Positions 1-8,757 of a stretch of 32,299 nt of DNA are shown piece after piece (position 1 is the stretch's first letter; the number at the start of each line of letters is the position of its first letter). Source of the DNA: Deltaproteobacteria bacterium (GTDB lineage: Bacteria > Myxococcota > Myxococcia > SLRQ01). The DNA lies in the NCBI GenBank assembly GCA_007130885.1, contig SLRQ01000085.1:1-32299 (forward strand), read 5' to 3'. The position numbers were made by a program, and so were the translations under genes. The notes beneath the pieces were generated by a model. The model was not told the DNA's origin. It searched no databases and saw nothing but the letters and a program-made list of their open reading frames with translations.

Positions 1-173
1 ACGTCAACGTAGATCGCTTCAACGCAGGTAACTTCGCACCCTTTCCGGCGGATAGCCCTAACCTCTTACCATCCAAGGGAATTCGAGCCGATCCGGTTTC
101 TAGATAGCGGGGATCCTTCAGCTCAGTGGGCCGCGGACTGCGTGCAGCTAGAAGTGGAAGGCGACAGGCGAGG

Positions 174-202
174 TTCATATGCCGGTCTTCGTGTGATAGA
201 AT
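174..202 (+). promoter_or_regulatory. Candidate sigma70-like promoter for the Cys-rich lipoprotein gene
   Basis: A TTCATA hexamer (174-179, 4 of 6 to consensus) is separated by 17 bases from TAGAAT (197-202, 5 of 6). It lies about 90 bases upstream of the chosen start at 294. The rest of 1-293 shows no convincing gene. This is pattern matching only; no start site is known. Confidence 0.4.
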
Positions 203-293
203 TGAAAGGCTTTGATGGTCAGGGCGCGGCTTGCGGCACCGAGAGCCTGCCCGAGTCCGAATTCCTTCGTGCTTGAGAGTCAAGGAGATAAAG

Positions 294-2465
294 ATGCGTG
301 CAGGAAAGCTTTTGTTGCCGGTAGGCGTCGCGATCGCACTGTTGTGGGTTGTCGGTTGCGGCTCCACTGTATCCGCCGAGAAGGTCTGTGAGGACCATGA
401 AGACTGCTCGGCTGGTACTTTCTGCATCGATGGCTCATGCACCATGAGGGCGCCGTGTGATGAGGATGAGGAATGCGGAAAAGACGGCGTGTGTGTTGAC
501 GGGCTTTGCTTCACCGCCTGCGAGGAGGACGAGGACTGCGGAGAACAAGCGTTTTGCGAGGAAGATGTATGCGTTATCGCTTGCGAAGAGGATGAAGACT
601 GCGAAGGCGGCGAGTGCGATGAGGATGGGCGATGTGTGGCTATCGAGGGATGCATCAGTGACGAGGACTGCGGGGAACCGACGCCTTGGTGTCACGACTC
701 ATCCCGTGAATGTGTAGGTTGCTTGGAAGACGATCACTGCGGTGACGATGAGATCTGCGATGGTTTCGCCTGCGAGGAAGTAATTCCATGCGACGGCCAT
801 GACGACTGCCCCATTGAGAGCATTTGTGTCGATGAGGTTTGCAGGTCGGGATGCATTGACGATGACAACTGCAAATCCGGCCGCGTCTGTTTCGACGGCC
901 AGTGCATGGACCTGGGCGATGAATGCGACGCGAATACACCGTGCAGCGCAGGTCACATTTGTGTGCTGGGCTACTGTGTCCCGGGTTGCGAGACCGTTCG
1001 CGACTGTCCGGATGGAATGCGTTGCAATCCGGATGCGGGCAAGCATGGGCTTTGTGTCGAGTGCCTGGAAGACGACCATTGCCCTGACGGCCAGCCTTGC
1101 CTGGACAATATCTGCGTCGAGTGCATGAACGATGATGATTGCGCCAAGGGAGAGGTGTGCCGGAGATACAAGTGCCTCGAGGGTTGTCGTAATGACGACG
1201 ACTGTCCGGATGATCTCCTCTGTCTCGACGGGATCTGCCGGGAAGGCTGCCGGGAAGATGCCCAGTGCGGCAGCGGGATGATCTGTGAGGATCACGCATG
1301 CATCGTAGGATGTAGGACATCAGCGGACTGTGGGACCGGCGAGGTTTGTGACACGAGTGACAACGTATGCGTGTCCGGCTGCAGCAGGGACGACCACTGT
1401 GAGCTTGGCTATGTCTGCGATTCCTCGACGGGGCAGTGCGTGGAGGGATGCAACAGCAGTCGTGACTGTCCGGCCGGTTACTCGTGCGACGAAGGGATCT
1501 GCGTTGAAGGGTGCACTCAAGACCAGGACTGTCCTGGTGAGGAGCGCTGTGATAGGGAAACCGGCGTCTGCGTCGAGTGTCTAGTGACCGATGACTGCCC
1601 TCGAGCGAACGAGGTGTGCGATCCGCGAACGAATCAGTGCGTCGTCGGTTGCATGGACGACGAACACTGCGATGAAGGTTTCAAGCAGTACTGCGATGTC
1701 GATACGAATACCTGCGTGGAGTGTACACGGGATCAGCACTGTGGCACCGACATGATTTGCCACGAGCTCACCGCAACCTGCGTCGAGTGTGTGATCTCCG
1801 AGGATTGCGCGGGTGACGATCTCTGCGACCCAGAGGAGTTCACTTGTGTAGAGTGCTTGACCAACAACGACTGCGATGGGCTTCTTTGCAACCCACAAAG
1901 GCAGGAATGCGTTGAATGCTTGAGCGACGGTGACTGTTCGGGGGATCAGGTTTGCGATGAGTGGCGGGGGATCTGCATGGGCGGTGGCGGACTGTGTGCC
2001 GCGTGTCAAGACGACGATGATTGTGGTGGTCCCGAAGACCTTTGCATCGGGTTCCCGGGGCAGCAGGGCGGCGTGATCGACTGGGGGTGCGGGATTGATT
2101 GCTCCGAGACCGGGAGCTGCCCGCCCGGATACAGATGTGTACAGCTAAGTAGCGGGCGGGGGATACAGTGCGCTCCTAACTACACGCACGAGGAACAACC
2201 TGTCACCTCCTGTGCCGCGCACCGCACCATGGAAGAGCCGTGCGAGCGGGGTTGGGAAGGTGACGAGGACGATCTGGAGAGCTGCGGAGTTCCAGGAGTA
2301 AACGATGCCTACTGCGCTAACAACGGCACCGTCTGGCCGCCTCCCGGTGTCGCGGACTGGATCTGCTCCTTCCGTTGTGAAGGAGACCATCACTGCCCCG
2401 AGGGTTATACTTGCGAGGACGAAGCGGCTATGGATCCGGAGCCGTTTTGCAAGCCGGTGGACTGA
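294..2465 (+). CDS. Cys-rich tandem-repeat lipoprotein
   Basis: Predicted 723-aa envelope lipoprotein. The ATG at 294 is preceded by AAGGAG (283-288) and opens a signal peptide, MRAGKLLLPVGVAIALLWVVGC, in which VVGC is a lipobox-like site, so the mature protein would start at a lipidated Cys. A longer TTG-started frame from 231 lacks a comparable ribosome site. Almost the whole mature chain is about 25 tandem modules of roughly 20-25 residues, of the form C-x5-C-x(4-6)-C-x(3-6)-C. The first x5 is acidic (EEDED, LEDDH, RNDDD). The last ~100 residues hold two longer, more divergent modules containing CPPGYRC and CPEGYTC. Such dicysteine-rich acidic repeats are common in surface proteins of Myxococcota and relatives, where they are probably disulfide-bonded outside the cytoplasm. 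The function is unknown; adhesion, metal binding or a structural role are guesses. The polymerase gene follows after 17 bases. Confidence 0.85.
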   Translation: MRAGKLLLPVGVAIALLWVVGCGSTVSAEKVCEDHEDCSAGTFCIDGSCTMRAPCDEDEECGKDGVCVDGLCFTACEEDEDCGEQAFCEEDVCVIACEEDEDCEGGECDEDGRCVAIEGCISDEDCGEPTPWCHDSSRECVGCLEDDHCGDDEICDGFACEEVIPCDGHDDCPIESICVDEVCRSGCIDDDNCKSGRVCFDGQCMDLGDECDANTPCSAGHICVLGYCVPGCETVRDCPDGMRCNPDAGKHGLCVECLEDDHCPDGQPCLDNICVECMNDDDCAKGEVCRRYKCLEGCRNDDDCPDDLLCLDGICREGCREDAQCGSGMICEDHACIVGCRTSADCGTGEVCDTSDNVCVSGCSRDDHCELGYVCDSSTGQCVEGCNSSRDCPAGYSCDEGICVEGCTQDQDCPGEERCDRETGVCVECLVTDDCPRANEVCDPRTNQCVVGCMDDEHCDEGFKQYCDVDTNTCVECTRDQHCGTDMICHELTATCVECVISEDCAGDDLCDPEEFTCVECLTNNDCDGLLCNPQRQECVECLSDGDCSGDQVCDEWRGICMGGGGLCAACQDDDDCGGPEDLCIGFPGQQGGVIDWGCGIDCSETGSCPPGYRCVQLSSGRGIQCAPNYTHEEQPVTSCAAHRTMEEPCERGWEGDEDDLESCGVPGVNDAYCANNGTVWPPPGVADWICSFRCEGDHHCPEGYTCEDEAAMDPEPFCKPVD

Positions 2466-2482
2466 AGCGGTTGAAAAAAGAG

Positions 2483-4225
2483 ATGAGCAGCAATGCATGG
2501 GTCGTTCGTGACGAGGCGGGACTGCGCGAGGCGGTTCGCCGGCTCGAAAACAGACCGATTCTTGCCTGTGATCTAGAGACCACCGGGCTGGATCCTCACA
2601 GGGATACCGTACTGCTCGTGTTGATAGGGGACGCCCGCCTTCAGGTTGCCGTGGACGCCCGTGCCTTTGATGACCTGCGTCTACTGAAGCCAGTGCTCGA
2701 GCGAGAAGGTCTCACCGTCTTCCATAATGCTCAGTTCGACCTGAAGTTCTTGAAGAGCCTGAACCTCGAGGTCAGTCGTCCGCAGGATACGATGGTCCTG
2801 GAAATATTGCTGGCGGGTGGAAGAAGGGTGGGTCCACGAACACTCAAGGCTTGCTGTGAGCGCAGAGTCGGGCTTTCCCTCGACAAGGCCGAGCGGACCA
2901 GCTTCATGAACTACGAAGGAGAGTTGACTGACGCTCAAATAACCTATGGCCTCGCGGATGTACTGGCCACTTACCATCTGTTTCTCGAGCAGACCGGTGC
3001 CATCGAGGACGCCGGTTTGGGGCGGGTAGCTAGAATCGAGGGCGCGGCTACGGACCCTTTTGCCGAGCTGGAGTATCGCGGCATACACCTTGACCGCTCT
3101 TCATGGGAACGCCTTCTCGAAGAAGCTAGAGGAGCACGAGAAGCCACTCTTCAGGCCCTAAGAGCGGCCGTCAGGCCCGTAGTGAACCCGGATCTTTTCG
3201 GCCATGTGAGCGTGAATTTCGACTCGGAGAGCGACTTGCGAGACCTATTCGGTCGGCTGGGATACGAGGATCTTCCTGACCTCACCAAGGCAACCCTCTC
3301 TCGATTAGACCACCCGCTGGCTACCGCTCTGGTCGAGTACCGGGTTCATCAGAAGGTTCTCTCGAGCTATGGCGATGAGTTTTTATCTCATATCCATCCG
3401 GTAACCGGACGTTTGCATCCTCGGTTCAAGCAGCTCGGAGCCGCTACGGGCCGATGTAGCTGTGAAGGCCCGAATCTGCAGAGCATTCAGGGTGGTGACC
3501 GTTTCCGCGGCGCTTTTAGTGCACCAAACGGCAGGATGATGGTTACCGCCGACTACTCCGGGTGTGAGCTTCGTATTTTGGCGGAACTCTCCAAAGACCC
3601 CGCTTTTCTGCGCGTTTTTCAAGAAGGCGGCGATCTCCACTCGTTGGTCGCCTCTTCCATGTTTGGTAAGCAAGTCAGCAAAACGGAGAATCCAGACTTG
3701 CGGTCGCGCGCAAAGGCCATCAACTTCGGTCTGTGCTACGGGATGGGCGCCGCGGGTCTAGCCAGACAGATTTCCAGCAGCGTGGAGGAAGCGGAAGATC
3801 TGTTGGATCGGTACTTCTCCGAGTATCCCAAGGTCAAACAGTGGTTGGACATGTCGGCTGATGTCGCGATTGGTCGTGGCTATTGTGAGACCATGGCCGG
3901 TAGACGGCTTTATCTCGACGATATGGGTGATCCCGAGCGGCGGCAGCAAATCATACGTCAAGCCAAGAACATGCCTATCCAGGGCACCAGCGCCGATATT
4001 ACGAAGCTTGCCATGGCCAGGGTGGCTCGGGCCTTACGAAGTAGGGGCAAGGATGCTTTTCTCGTAAACTGCGTTCATGACGAGCTGGTCGTGGAAACCA
4101 GCGAGTCCGACGCGGATGAGGTAGCGAGGCTGGTTCGCAAAGAGATGGTTTCGGCGGGTGAAGTATTTCTAAAAGAGGTGCCGACCGTCGTCGACGTGCA
4201 GGTAGCGAGGCATTGGGCCAAGTGA
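2483..4225 (+). CDS. polA: DNA polymerase I-like protein (3'-5' exonuclease plus polymerase, no 5' nuclease)
   Basis: A 580-aa family A DNA polymerase equivalent to a Klenow fragment; full-length E. coli Pol I is 928 aa. The exonuclease motifs are intact: DLE at 30-32, NAQFD ending at D86, and Y155-x3-D159. The polymerase domain shows TGRCSCEGPNLQSI, motif A DYSGCELR (D357, E362), motif B RSRAKAINFGLCYGMGAAG, and motif C VHDELVVE (D533, E534). All metal-binding and nucleotide-contact residues I can recognise are present, so it should be active. Two motif A positions differ from the usual DYSQIELR (Q to G, I to C). ATG 2483 is chosen because the conserved fold begins soon after it; the frame is open upstream to 2411 inside the previous gene, and a TTG at 2471 is an alternative. 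It may serve repair or Okazaki processing together with a separate 5' nuclease, which is not in this window. Confidence 0.88.
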   Translation: MSSNAWVVRDEAGLREAVRRLENRPILACDLETTGLDPHRDTVLLVLIGDARLQVAVDARAFDDLRLLKPVLEREGLTVFHNAQFDLKFLKSLNLEVSRPQDTMVLEILLAGGRRVGPRTLKACCERRVGLSLDKAERTSFMNYEGELTDAQITYGLADVLATYHLFLEQTGAIEDAGLGRVARIEGAATDPFAELEYRGIHLDRSSWERLLEEARGAREATLQALRAAVRPVVNPDLFGHVSVNFDSESDLRDLFGRLGYEDLPDLTKATLSRLDHPLATALVEYRVHQKVLSSYGDEFLSHIHPVTGRLHPRFKQLGAATGRCSCEGPNLQSIQGGDRFRGAFSAPNGRMMVTADYSGCELRILAELSKDPAFLRVFQEGGDLHSLVASSMFGKQVSKTENPDLRSRAKAINFGLCYGMGAAGLARQISSSVEEAEDLLDRYFSEYPKVKQWLDMSADVAIGRGYCETMAGRRLYLDDMGDPERRQQIIRQAKNMPIQGTSADITKLAMARVARALRSRGKDAFLVNCVHDELVVETSESDADEVARLVRKEMVSAGEVFLKEVPTVVDVQVARHWAK

Positions 4226-4233
4226 ATCAAGCA

Positions 4234-5001
4234 ATGACAAGGCGTTGGGCCTTCCTGTTGCTGGCCTCTATGTGTGTCCCGATGCTTCTGGGTTCGGGCG
4301 GAGGCGGTCATAGACTCCCTGCGCCGCAGAGTCGGGAGATATTCCCTCCAGCCGGAGGCTGGAATCCGCGTCGCGTCGATCATCTTCAGGAGATGGGGCG
4401 ATATCTTGGCCGGAGAACGTTACGCATCGAGGCTTTTCATGCCCCGGGACCCCCTTTTTCCGACGAGTACGAAAACGTCGAGGATGGTGTCGGGGTGGTG
4501 TTGGAGCCCGGGAAATTACTGACTACCGCTCGTTACGTCGAGGGCGCCGCCCGGTTGCATGTGCGTACTCCGGGAGGGCAGAAGCTTTCCGCGAGCGTCG
4601 AGCGTCTTGATGTCGACGCCGGTCTTGCACTGCTGTCCTATCCCGCCGAGAAAATCCCCGAGGTCAAGCCGCTGGTCGGTTTTGCTCCTGCTTTCTCGAA
4701 AGAGGAGCAAGGGGCAAAGGAGCAGGAGGTAGTAATTCCTTTTCAGGTAGAAGGAGCAGTGGTGTCTGTTCGGCTCGCTACAGTATATCACTTCGAGGAA
4801 GACGCGCTTCTCAAAGGCGTTCTGCTAAACGGCGTTCCAGCGTTCGATAGCCGCGGGCGTCTGGTCGCTTTGGCCGACAGAACTGCATTGGATAGAGAGA
4901 ATACCCTGGTTGTAACAGCCCCGGCGGCTAAGGAATGGCTCGAGCAGGTGCCCCAAAAAAACGGCCCCCGCGGAACAAAGCCGCGGGGGCCTGGACCCTG
5001 A
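4234..5001 (+). CDS. Secreted trypsin/HtrA-fold protein, probably a pseudoprotease
   Basis: 255 aa with a signal peptide (MTRRWAFLLLASMCVPMLLG). The body aligns by eye to an HtrA/trypsin-type protease domain: DGVGVVLEPGKLLTTARYVEGA (84-105) for GSGVI..ILTNxHVVxGA, LDVDAGLALL (125-134) for D..xDLALL, and LLNGVPAFDSRGRLVAL (197-213) for GNSGGPLFDxxGxVVGI. At all three catalytic positions the expected residue is absent: His is Arg (R100), Asp is Gly (G130), Ser is Asn (N199). If the alignment holds it cannot be a serine protease and is more likely a binding or chaperone-like protein in the periplasm. ATG 4234 lies 8 bases after the polymerase stop. A GTG at 4222 would overlap the polymerase gene and TTG 4213 is also open. 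The last 13 residues are encoded by a strong hairpin. There is no PDZ domain. Confidence 0.6.
   Translation: MTRRWAFLLLASMCVPMLLGSGGGGHRLPAPQSREIFPPAGGWNPRRVDHLQEMGRYLGRRTLRIEAFHAPGPPFSDEYENVEDGVGVVLEPGKLLTTARYVEGAARLHVRTPGGQKLSASVERLDVDAGLALLSYPAEKIPEVKPLVGFAPAFSKEEQGAKEQEVVIPFQVEGAVVSVRLATVYHFEEDALLKGVLLNGVPAFDSRGRLVALADRTALDRENTLVVTAPAAKEWLEQVPQKNGPRGTKPRGPGP
4955..4991. terminator. Strong GC hairpin with flanking A-tract, terminator-like
   Basis: GGCCCCCGCGG (4963-4973) and CCGCGGGGGCC (4981-4991) are a perfect 11-bp inverted repeat around a 7-base loop. Seven A residues precede it (4955-4961). Read on the minus strand this is a textbook intrinsic terminator (stem then T7). On the plus strand the stem is followed by a G-rich run, not T. 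It overlaps the last codons of the pseudoprotease gene. No minus-strand gene lies just upstream of it, so it may act mainly as an end-of-operon mRNA stem for the plus-strand genes. Confidence 0.5.
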
Positions 5002-5192
5002 GGGGGAGGGGGGGACCCCAGGATCCTTTCCTTCTTGCTTGTCGACATCGTAACAAAAAAGGGAGTAGCCGCAATTCCCTTCACATCAAGTAAACGATGC
5101 CAAGCTCTCCATCTAGTGAAAAGATAAGCTGTCAGGGCTTATTGTTCAATAGCGATTGCTTCCGAGCCGTCACCTTCCCCAAAAGAAACCCA

Positions 5193-6659
5193 ATGCCGAG
5201 ATTCGACCATAGATTACATCGTTCAGGCTTCGCCGGTCGAGGAGAGCCGACCGAACGCCTCCATGTCGCGTTGCGAGAAGCGGTATCGAACGGACTCATC
5301 ACTGTGAGGGAGCCTGTGCTGGTCGGTGTCTCCGGCGGAGGCGACTCCATGGCGCTTCTCCACGCGACGGCTACCATGGCATCGGATTTGGGCATTGGTC
5401 AGGTCATCGGTGGACATGTGGATCACGGGCTTCGTAACGACAGCGAAAACGATCGCAAGTACATTGAGGCACTCACCGACTCTATCGACATTCCGCTCGA
5501 GTGCGTGAAGGTGAGAGTCAGCGGTGAGGGCGGGATCCAAGCGGCAGCTCGGAGAACTCGGTACCAAGCCCTCGAGGACATGCGGCGAAGGGTAGGGGCG
5601 GCAAGGATTCTCACCGCCCATACACTCGACGATCAGGCGGAGACATTGATGCTTCGCCTCGCTCGTGGGACGGCAATCACGGGACTGGGGGGGATTCGGC
5701 GCCTCGAAGGGGTGCTGGCCCGCCCGTTGCTCGGCCTTACGAGGTGCGAGCTTGCCGAATACCGCCTTGAAAATGGAGTTACTTCAATCAAGGATCCATC
5801 CAACGAGGACGAGCGCTTTTTACGCTCCAGGGTTCGTCACGAGATCCTGCCTGTAATGGAGAAGCGCCTCGGACCGGGGGTCCGAAACGCGCTGGGGCGT
5901 TTGGCGTCGGTGGCGGCCGACGAAGATCGGCTTTTGGAGAGACTTGCGGCGTCCGCGGAAGATGCGGCTCTCGACACTGATAGAGGTCTGGATGCCGGTA
6001 AGCTACTAATGATGGATGTAGCTATTCGTCGTCGGGTCTTGGCGCGCCACTGGCGCGCTCGAGCATCCGCGTTCAAGGGTCGAAACCTCATGGGAGCTAC
6101 CCCTCCGCCACTGGAGGGCGGGCATCTGGATAGAATTCTGGCGATGCTCGAAAGAGGTGGAAGTAGACGGGCTAGTCTTTCGGGAGGCATGCAAGCAAGC
6201 CTTTCCTGCGGCCGACTTCTCATCGGGCCCGACCCTTGGCCGGTTCTAGAACCGCGTCCGATTATCGGTTCGGGGCGTTATGACTTGCCGGAGGCGGGTG
6301 TTTCGCTTCTGGTGGCTGGTGAGTCACGGACCGAAGGCTCGGTACACGACCTTGGTACCGTCGAACCGTTTGACAGGGCGCGTCTTCCGTTGTCGAGCAA
6401 GGGTGACCTGCTCGTTAGGGGCTGGCGGCCGGGAGATCGCCTGGGCGAGAGCCTGATTGCTGATATGCTCTACCGGGCGGGTGTACCGGAACCGCTACGT
6501 CCTACCATTCCCGTAGTATTGGCCGATGAGCGTCCAATCTGGGTTATCGGTCTCGGCGGATGCGTGGAAGGCCCCCCGGCTGGTCAAAGTCTGGACATAA
6601 CGGCGTACAAGACAGTGCAAGGGAAGGTACAGCCGGAACGCAAGGTTGAACCATCATGA
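5193..6659 (+). CDS. tilS: tRNA(Ile)-lysidine synthase
   Basis: TilS joins lysine to C34 of the CAU-anticodon tRNA(Ile) using ATP, so that it reads AUA as Ile; the enzyme is cytoplasmic and normally essential. From ATG 5193 the protein is 488 aa. The N-type ATP-pyrophosphatase loop SGGGDS is at residues 47-52, followed by a DHGLR motif and the TilS signature AHTLDDQAETLMLRLARG. The C-terminal TilS_C domain shows RGWRPGDRLGE and a WVIGLG end. The frame is open upstream to an ATG at 5097, which would add 32 residues without recognisable homology; neither start has a strong ribosome site (AAAAGAAA precedes 5193). The tilS-ftsH order is widespread in bacteria. The stop overlaps an ATG in the arrangement ATGA. 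Confidence 0.93.
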   Translation: MPRFDHRLHRSGFAGRGEPTERLHVALREAVSNGLITVREPVLVGVSGGGDSMALLHATATMASDLGIGQVIGGHVDHGLRNDSENDRKYIEALTDSIDIPLECVKVRVSGEGGIQAAARRTRYQALEDMRRRVGAARILTAHTLDDQAETLMLRLARGTAITGLGGIRRLEGVLARPLLGLTRCELAEYRLENGVTSIKDPSNEDERFLRSRVRHEILPVMEKRLGPGVRNALGRLASVAADEDRLLERLAASAEDAALDTDRGLDAGKLLMMDVAIRRRVLARHWRARASAFKGRNLMGATPPPLEGGHLDRILAMLERGGSRRASLSGGMQASLSCGRLLIGPDPWPVLEPRPIIGSGRYDLPEAGVSLLVAGESRTEGSVHDLGTVEPFDRARLPLSSKGDLLVRGWRPGDRLGESLIADMLYRAGVPEPLRPTIPVVLADERPIWVIGLGGCVEGPPAGQSLDITAYKTVQGKVQPERKVEPS

Positions 6660-6823
6660 AACAGAACTTCTCCTTGGGAGACGAGACTAGTTCACAATCA
6701 TCTCGGTGGTCTCGTTGCGGGGGTAGGGGCGGATTTGTGCACCTGGGATTTCGCGTGCTAGAAAGTGTTGGGATAACGCCTTCCTCCGGCGGTTACGGAG
6801 GGTTCATGGAGCTGGATTCGTGA
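6656..6823 (+). CDS. Possible 55-aa small ORF bridging tilS and ftsH
   Basis: An uninterrupted 55-codon frame begins at an ATG overlapping the tilS stop (ATGA, 6656-6659) and ends at a TGA overlapping the GTG start of ftsH (GTGA, 6820-6823). Both junctions have the geometry of translational coupling. The product would be Ser/Gly/Arg-rich (begins [16 protein letters not shown]) with no domain, membrane segment or signal that I recognise. It may simply be a leader that delivers ribosomes to ftsH, or chance. ftsH also has its own GGAG at 6808-6811, inside this frame. Confidence 0.3.
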   Translation: MKQNFSLGDETSSQSSRWSRCGGRGGFVHLGFRVLESVGITPSSGGYGGFMELDS

Positions 6824-8757
6824 AGCAGTCTCACAAAACCATTTTTCTTTGGGCTCTGCTCATCATCTTGTTCGTGTCCTTCTATCACCTCTTCTCGCAA
6901 CCCGCGCAGGAGGTGGTGGAGATCGACTTCACGGCCTTCATGTCGGAGGTGCACTCAGGGTCGGTCAAGGATGTCACCATGAAGGGGACCGATTACCGGG
7001 GCACCTTTACTGACGGTGAGGAGTTCAAGACCATCGGTCCCTGGCCCGTGGACGCCGAACTGCGAAAAGCGTTGCTGGAGGAGGACGTGGTCTTCCGGTT
7101 CGAGAACCCGGAACAAAGCTCGCTTCTTCTTTCCGTCTTCTTTCAGTGGCTGCCGTTGCTGTTCATAATCGTATTGTTCGTCTTCCTGATGCGTCATCTT
7201 CAGGGAGGCGGGGGCAAGGCGATGAACTTCGGTAAGAGCAAGGCACGCCTTCTGGCGGAGAATACAATCAAGGTGACCTTCGATGACGTTTCCGGAATCG
7301 AGGAGGCGAAAGACGAGCTCGAGGAGATAGTCTCGTTTCTCAAGGATCCGAAGCGGTTCACTCGGCTGGGCGGCCGAATTCCAAAGGGCGTCCTGATGAT
7401 GGGCGCACCGGGCACCGGTAAGACTTTGCTTGCTCGCGCAATCGCCGGTGAAGCCGGGGTTCCTTTCTTCTCGATATCCGGCTCCGATTTCGTGGAGATG
7501 TTCGTGGGGGTAGGGGCCAGTCGTGTAAGAGACTTGTTCGAGCAAGGCAAGAAGAACGCACCCTGCATCGTTTTCATCGATGAGATTGATGCCGTTGGGA
7601 GACACCGCGGCGCCGGCTTGGGCGGTGGACACGACGAACGCGAACAGACCCTGAACCAGCTCCTAGTGGAGATGGATGGTTTCGAGGCCAATGATGGAGT
7701 GATTCTCATTGCCGCTACCAACAGGCCGGATGTTCTTGATCCAGCCCTTCTACGCCCCGGCCGATTCGATCGTCGGATCGTGGTTCCTCCACCGGATCTG
7801 CGTGGTCGGGTCGGCATTCTGAAGGTTCACACGCGCAAAGTGCCGATTGGTGACACGGTGGATCTGGAGGTGGTGGCTCGCGGTACTCCGGGCTTCTCAG
7901 GGGCCGATCTGGAAAACCTAGTCAACGAGGCCGCGTTGTTTGCTGCACGTCAAGGACGGGAGCTAGTCGAAACCAAGGATCTGGAATGGGCCAAGGATAA
8001 GGTCATGATGGGCACCGAGCGCCGCTCGATGGTCATCTCGGATACCGAGAAGAAAACGACGGCGGTGCATGAGGCGGGTCATGCGGTGGTTGCTCGTTTG
8101 CTGCCGGGAGCGGACCCTGTACACAAGGTCAGCATCATTCCTCGTGGACGAGCACTTGGCATTACGATGCAACTCCCGATTGAGGATCGTCACAACATCA
8201 CTCGAGAGTACGCACTTAACATGATTACGGTGATGATGGGCGGCCGAATAGCCGAGAGCATGATCCTCGATCAGCTCACCACGGGCGCCAGTGACGACAT
8301 CGAGCGAGCCACGGATTTGGCCAGGAAAATGGTGACGGAGTGGGGCATGAGCGAAAAGCTCGGCCCGCTGTCTTTCGGCACGCCCGACGGAGAGGTATTC
8401 CTTGGAAGGGAGATGACTCGCTCGGCTACATACTCCGAGCACACCGCCCTGGAGATTGACGGCGAGATAGGTCGAATAGTCCGGGAACGATACGAGTTCG
8501 CCGAGAAGCTGCTCGACGAAAATCGAGACAAGCTGCTTAGAGTCGCTGACGCATTGATCGAGCATGAGACGCTTTCCGGTAAGGAGATTGACGCCATAAT
8601 GGCCGGTGAAGACATCTCCGAGGACGGGGGAGAGGACGGCGGCAAGGAAGGCGAAGACCGCAAGAAGAGCAAGCTTTTGGGCACGCTGGTCGGTGGTCTG
8701 GCAGGTGGTTCTTCGAAGAGCCGTGGGAAAGCCATACCCGAGCCGGAGAAGGCGTAG
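6820..8757 (+). CDS. ftsH: ATP-dependent zinc metalloprotease FtsH
   Basis: 645-aa membrane-anchored AAA+ protease that extracts and degrades membrane and unstable cytoplasmic proteins. Two N-terminal membrane helices (about 8-26 and 102-126) flank a small periplasmic domain. The AAA module has Walker A GAPGTGKT (195-202), Walker [13 protein letters not shown] (249-260) and second region of homology [18 protein letters not shown] (301-318). The M41 peptidase has the zinc motif HEAGH (417-421). The tail is Asp/Glu/Gly-rich, then basic. The start is GTG with GGAG 8 bases upstream (6808-6811). Length and motifs are normal. The last base of the stop is followed directly by the GTG of folP, so the two are probably co-translated. 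Confidence 0.97.
   Translation: MKQSHKTIFLWALLIILFVSFYHLFSQPAQEVVEIDFTAFMSEVHSGSVKDVTMKGTDYRGTFTDGEEFKTIGPWPVDAELRKALLEEDVVFRFENPEQSSLLLSVFFQWLPLLFIIVLFVFLMRHLQGGGGKAMNFGKSKARLLAENTIKVTFDDVSGIEEAKDELEEIVSFLKDPKRFTRLGGRIPKGVLMMGAPGTGKTLLARAIAGEAGVPFFSISGSDFVEMFVGVGASRVRDLFEQGKKNAPCIVFIDEIDAVGRHRGAGLGGGHDEREQTLNQLLVEMDGFEANDGVILIAATNRPDVLDPALLRPGRFDRRIVVPPPDLRGRVGILKVHTRKVPIGDTVDLEVVARGTPGFSGADLENLVNEAALFAARQGRELVETKDLEWAKDKVMMGTERRSMVISDTEKKTTAVHEAGHAVVARLLPGADPVHKVSIIPRGRALGITMQLPIEDRHNITREYALNMITVMMGGRIAESMILDQLTTGASDDIERATDLARKMVTEWGMSEKLGPLSFGTPDGEVFLGREMTRSATYSEHTALEIDGEIGRIVRERYEFAEKLLDENRDKLLRVADALIEHETLSGKEIDAIMAGEDISEDGGEDGGKEGEDRKKSKLLGTLVGGLAGGSSKSRGKAIPEPEKA

Noticed and set aside
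655..1320. Minus-strand open frames opposite the Cys-rich repeat gene
   Set aside because: They are rich in Arg/His/Ser/Pro and arise from the repeated Cys-Asp codon composition; no homology or ribosome site.
6955..7632. 225-codon minus-strand frame inside ftsH
   Set aside because: Antisense shadow; ftsH is intact on the other strand.
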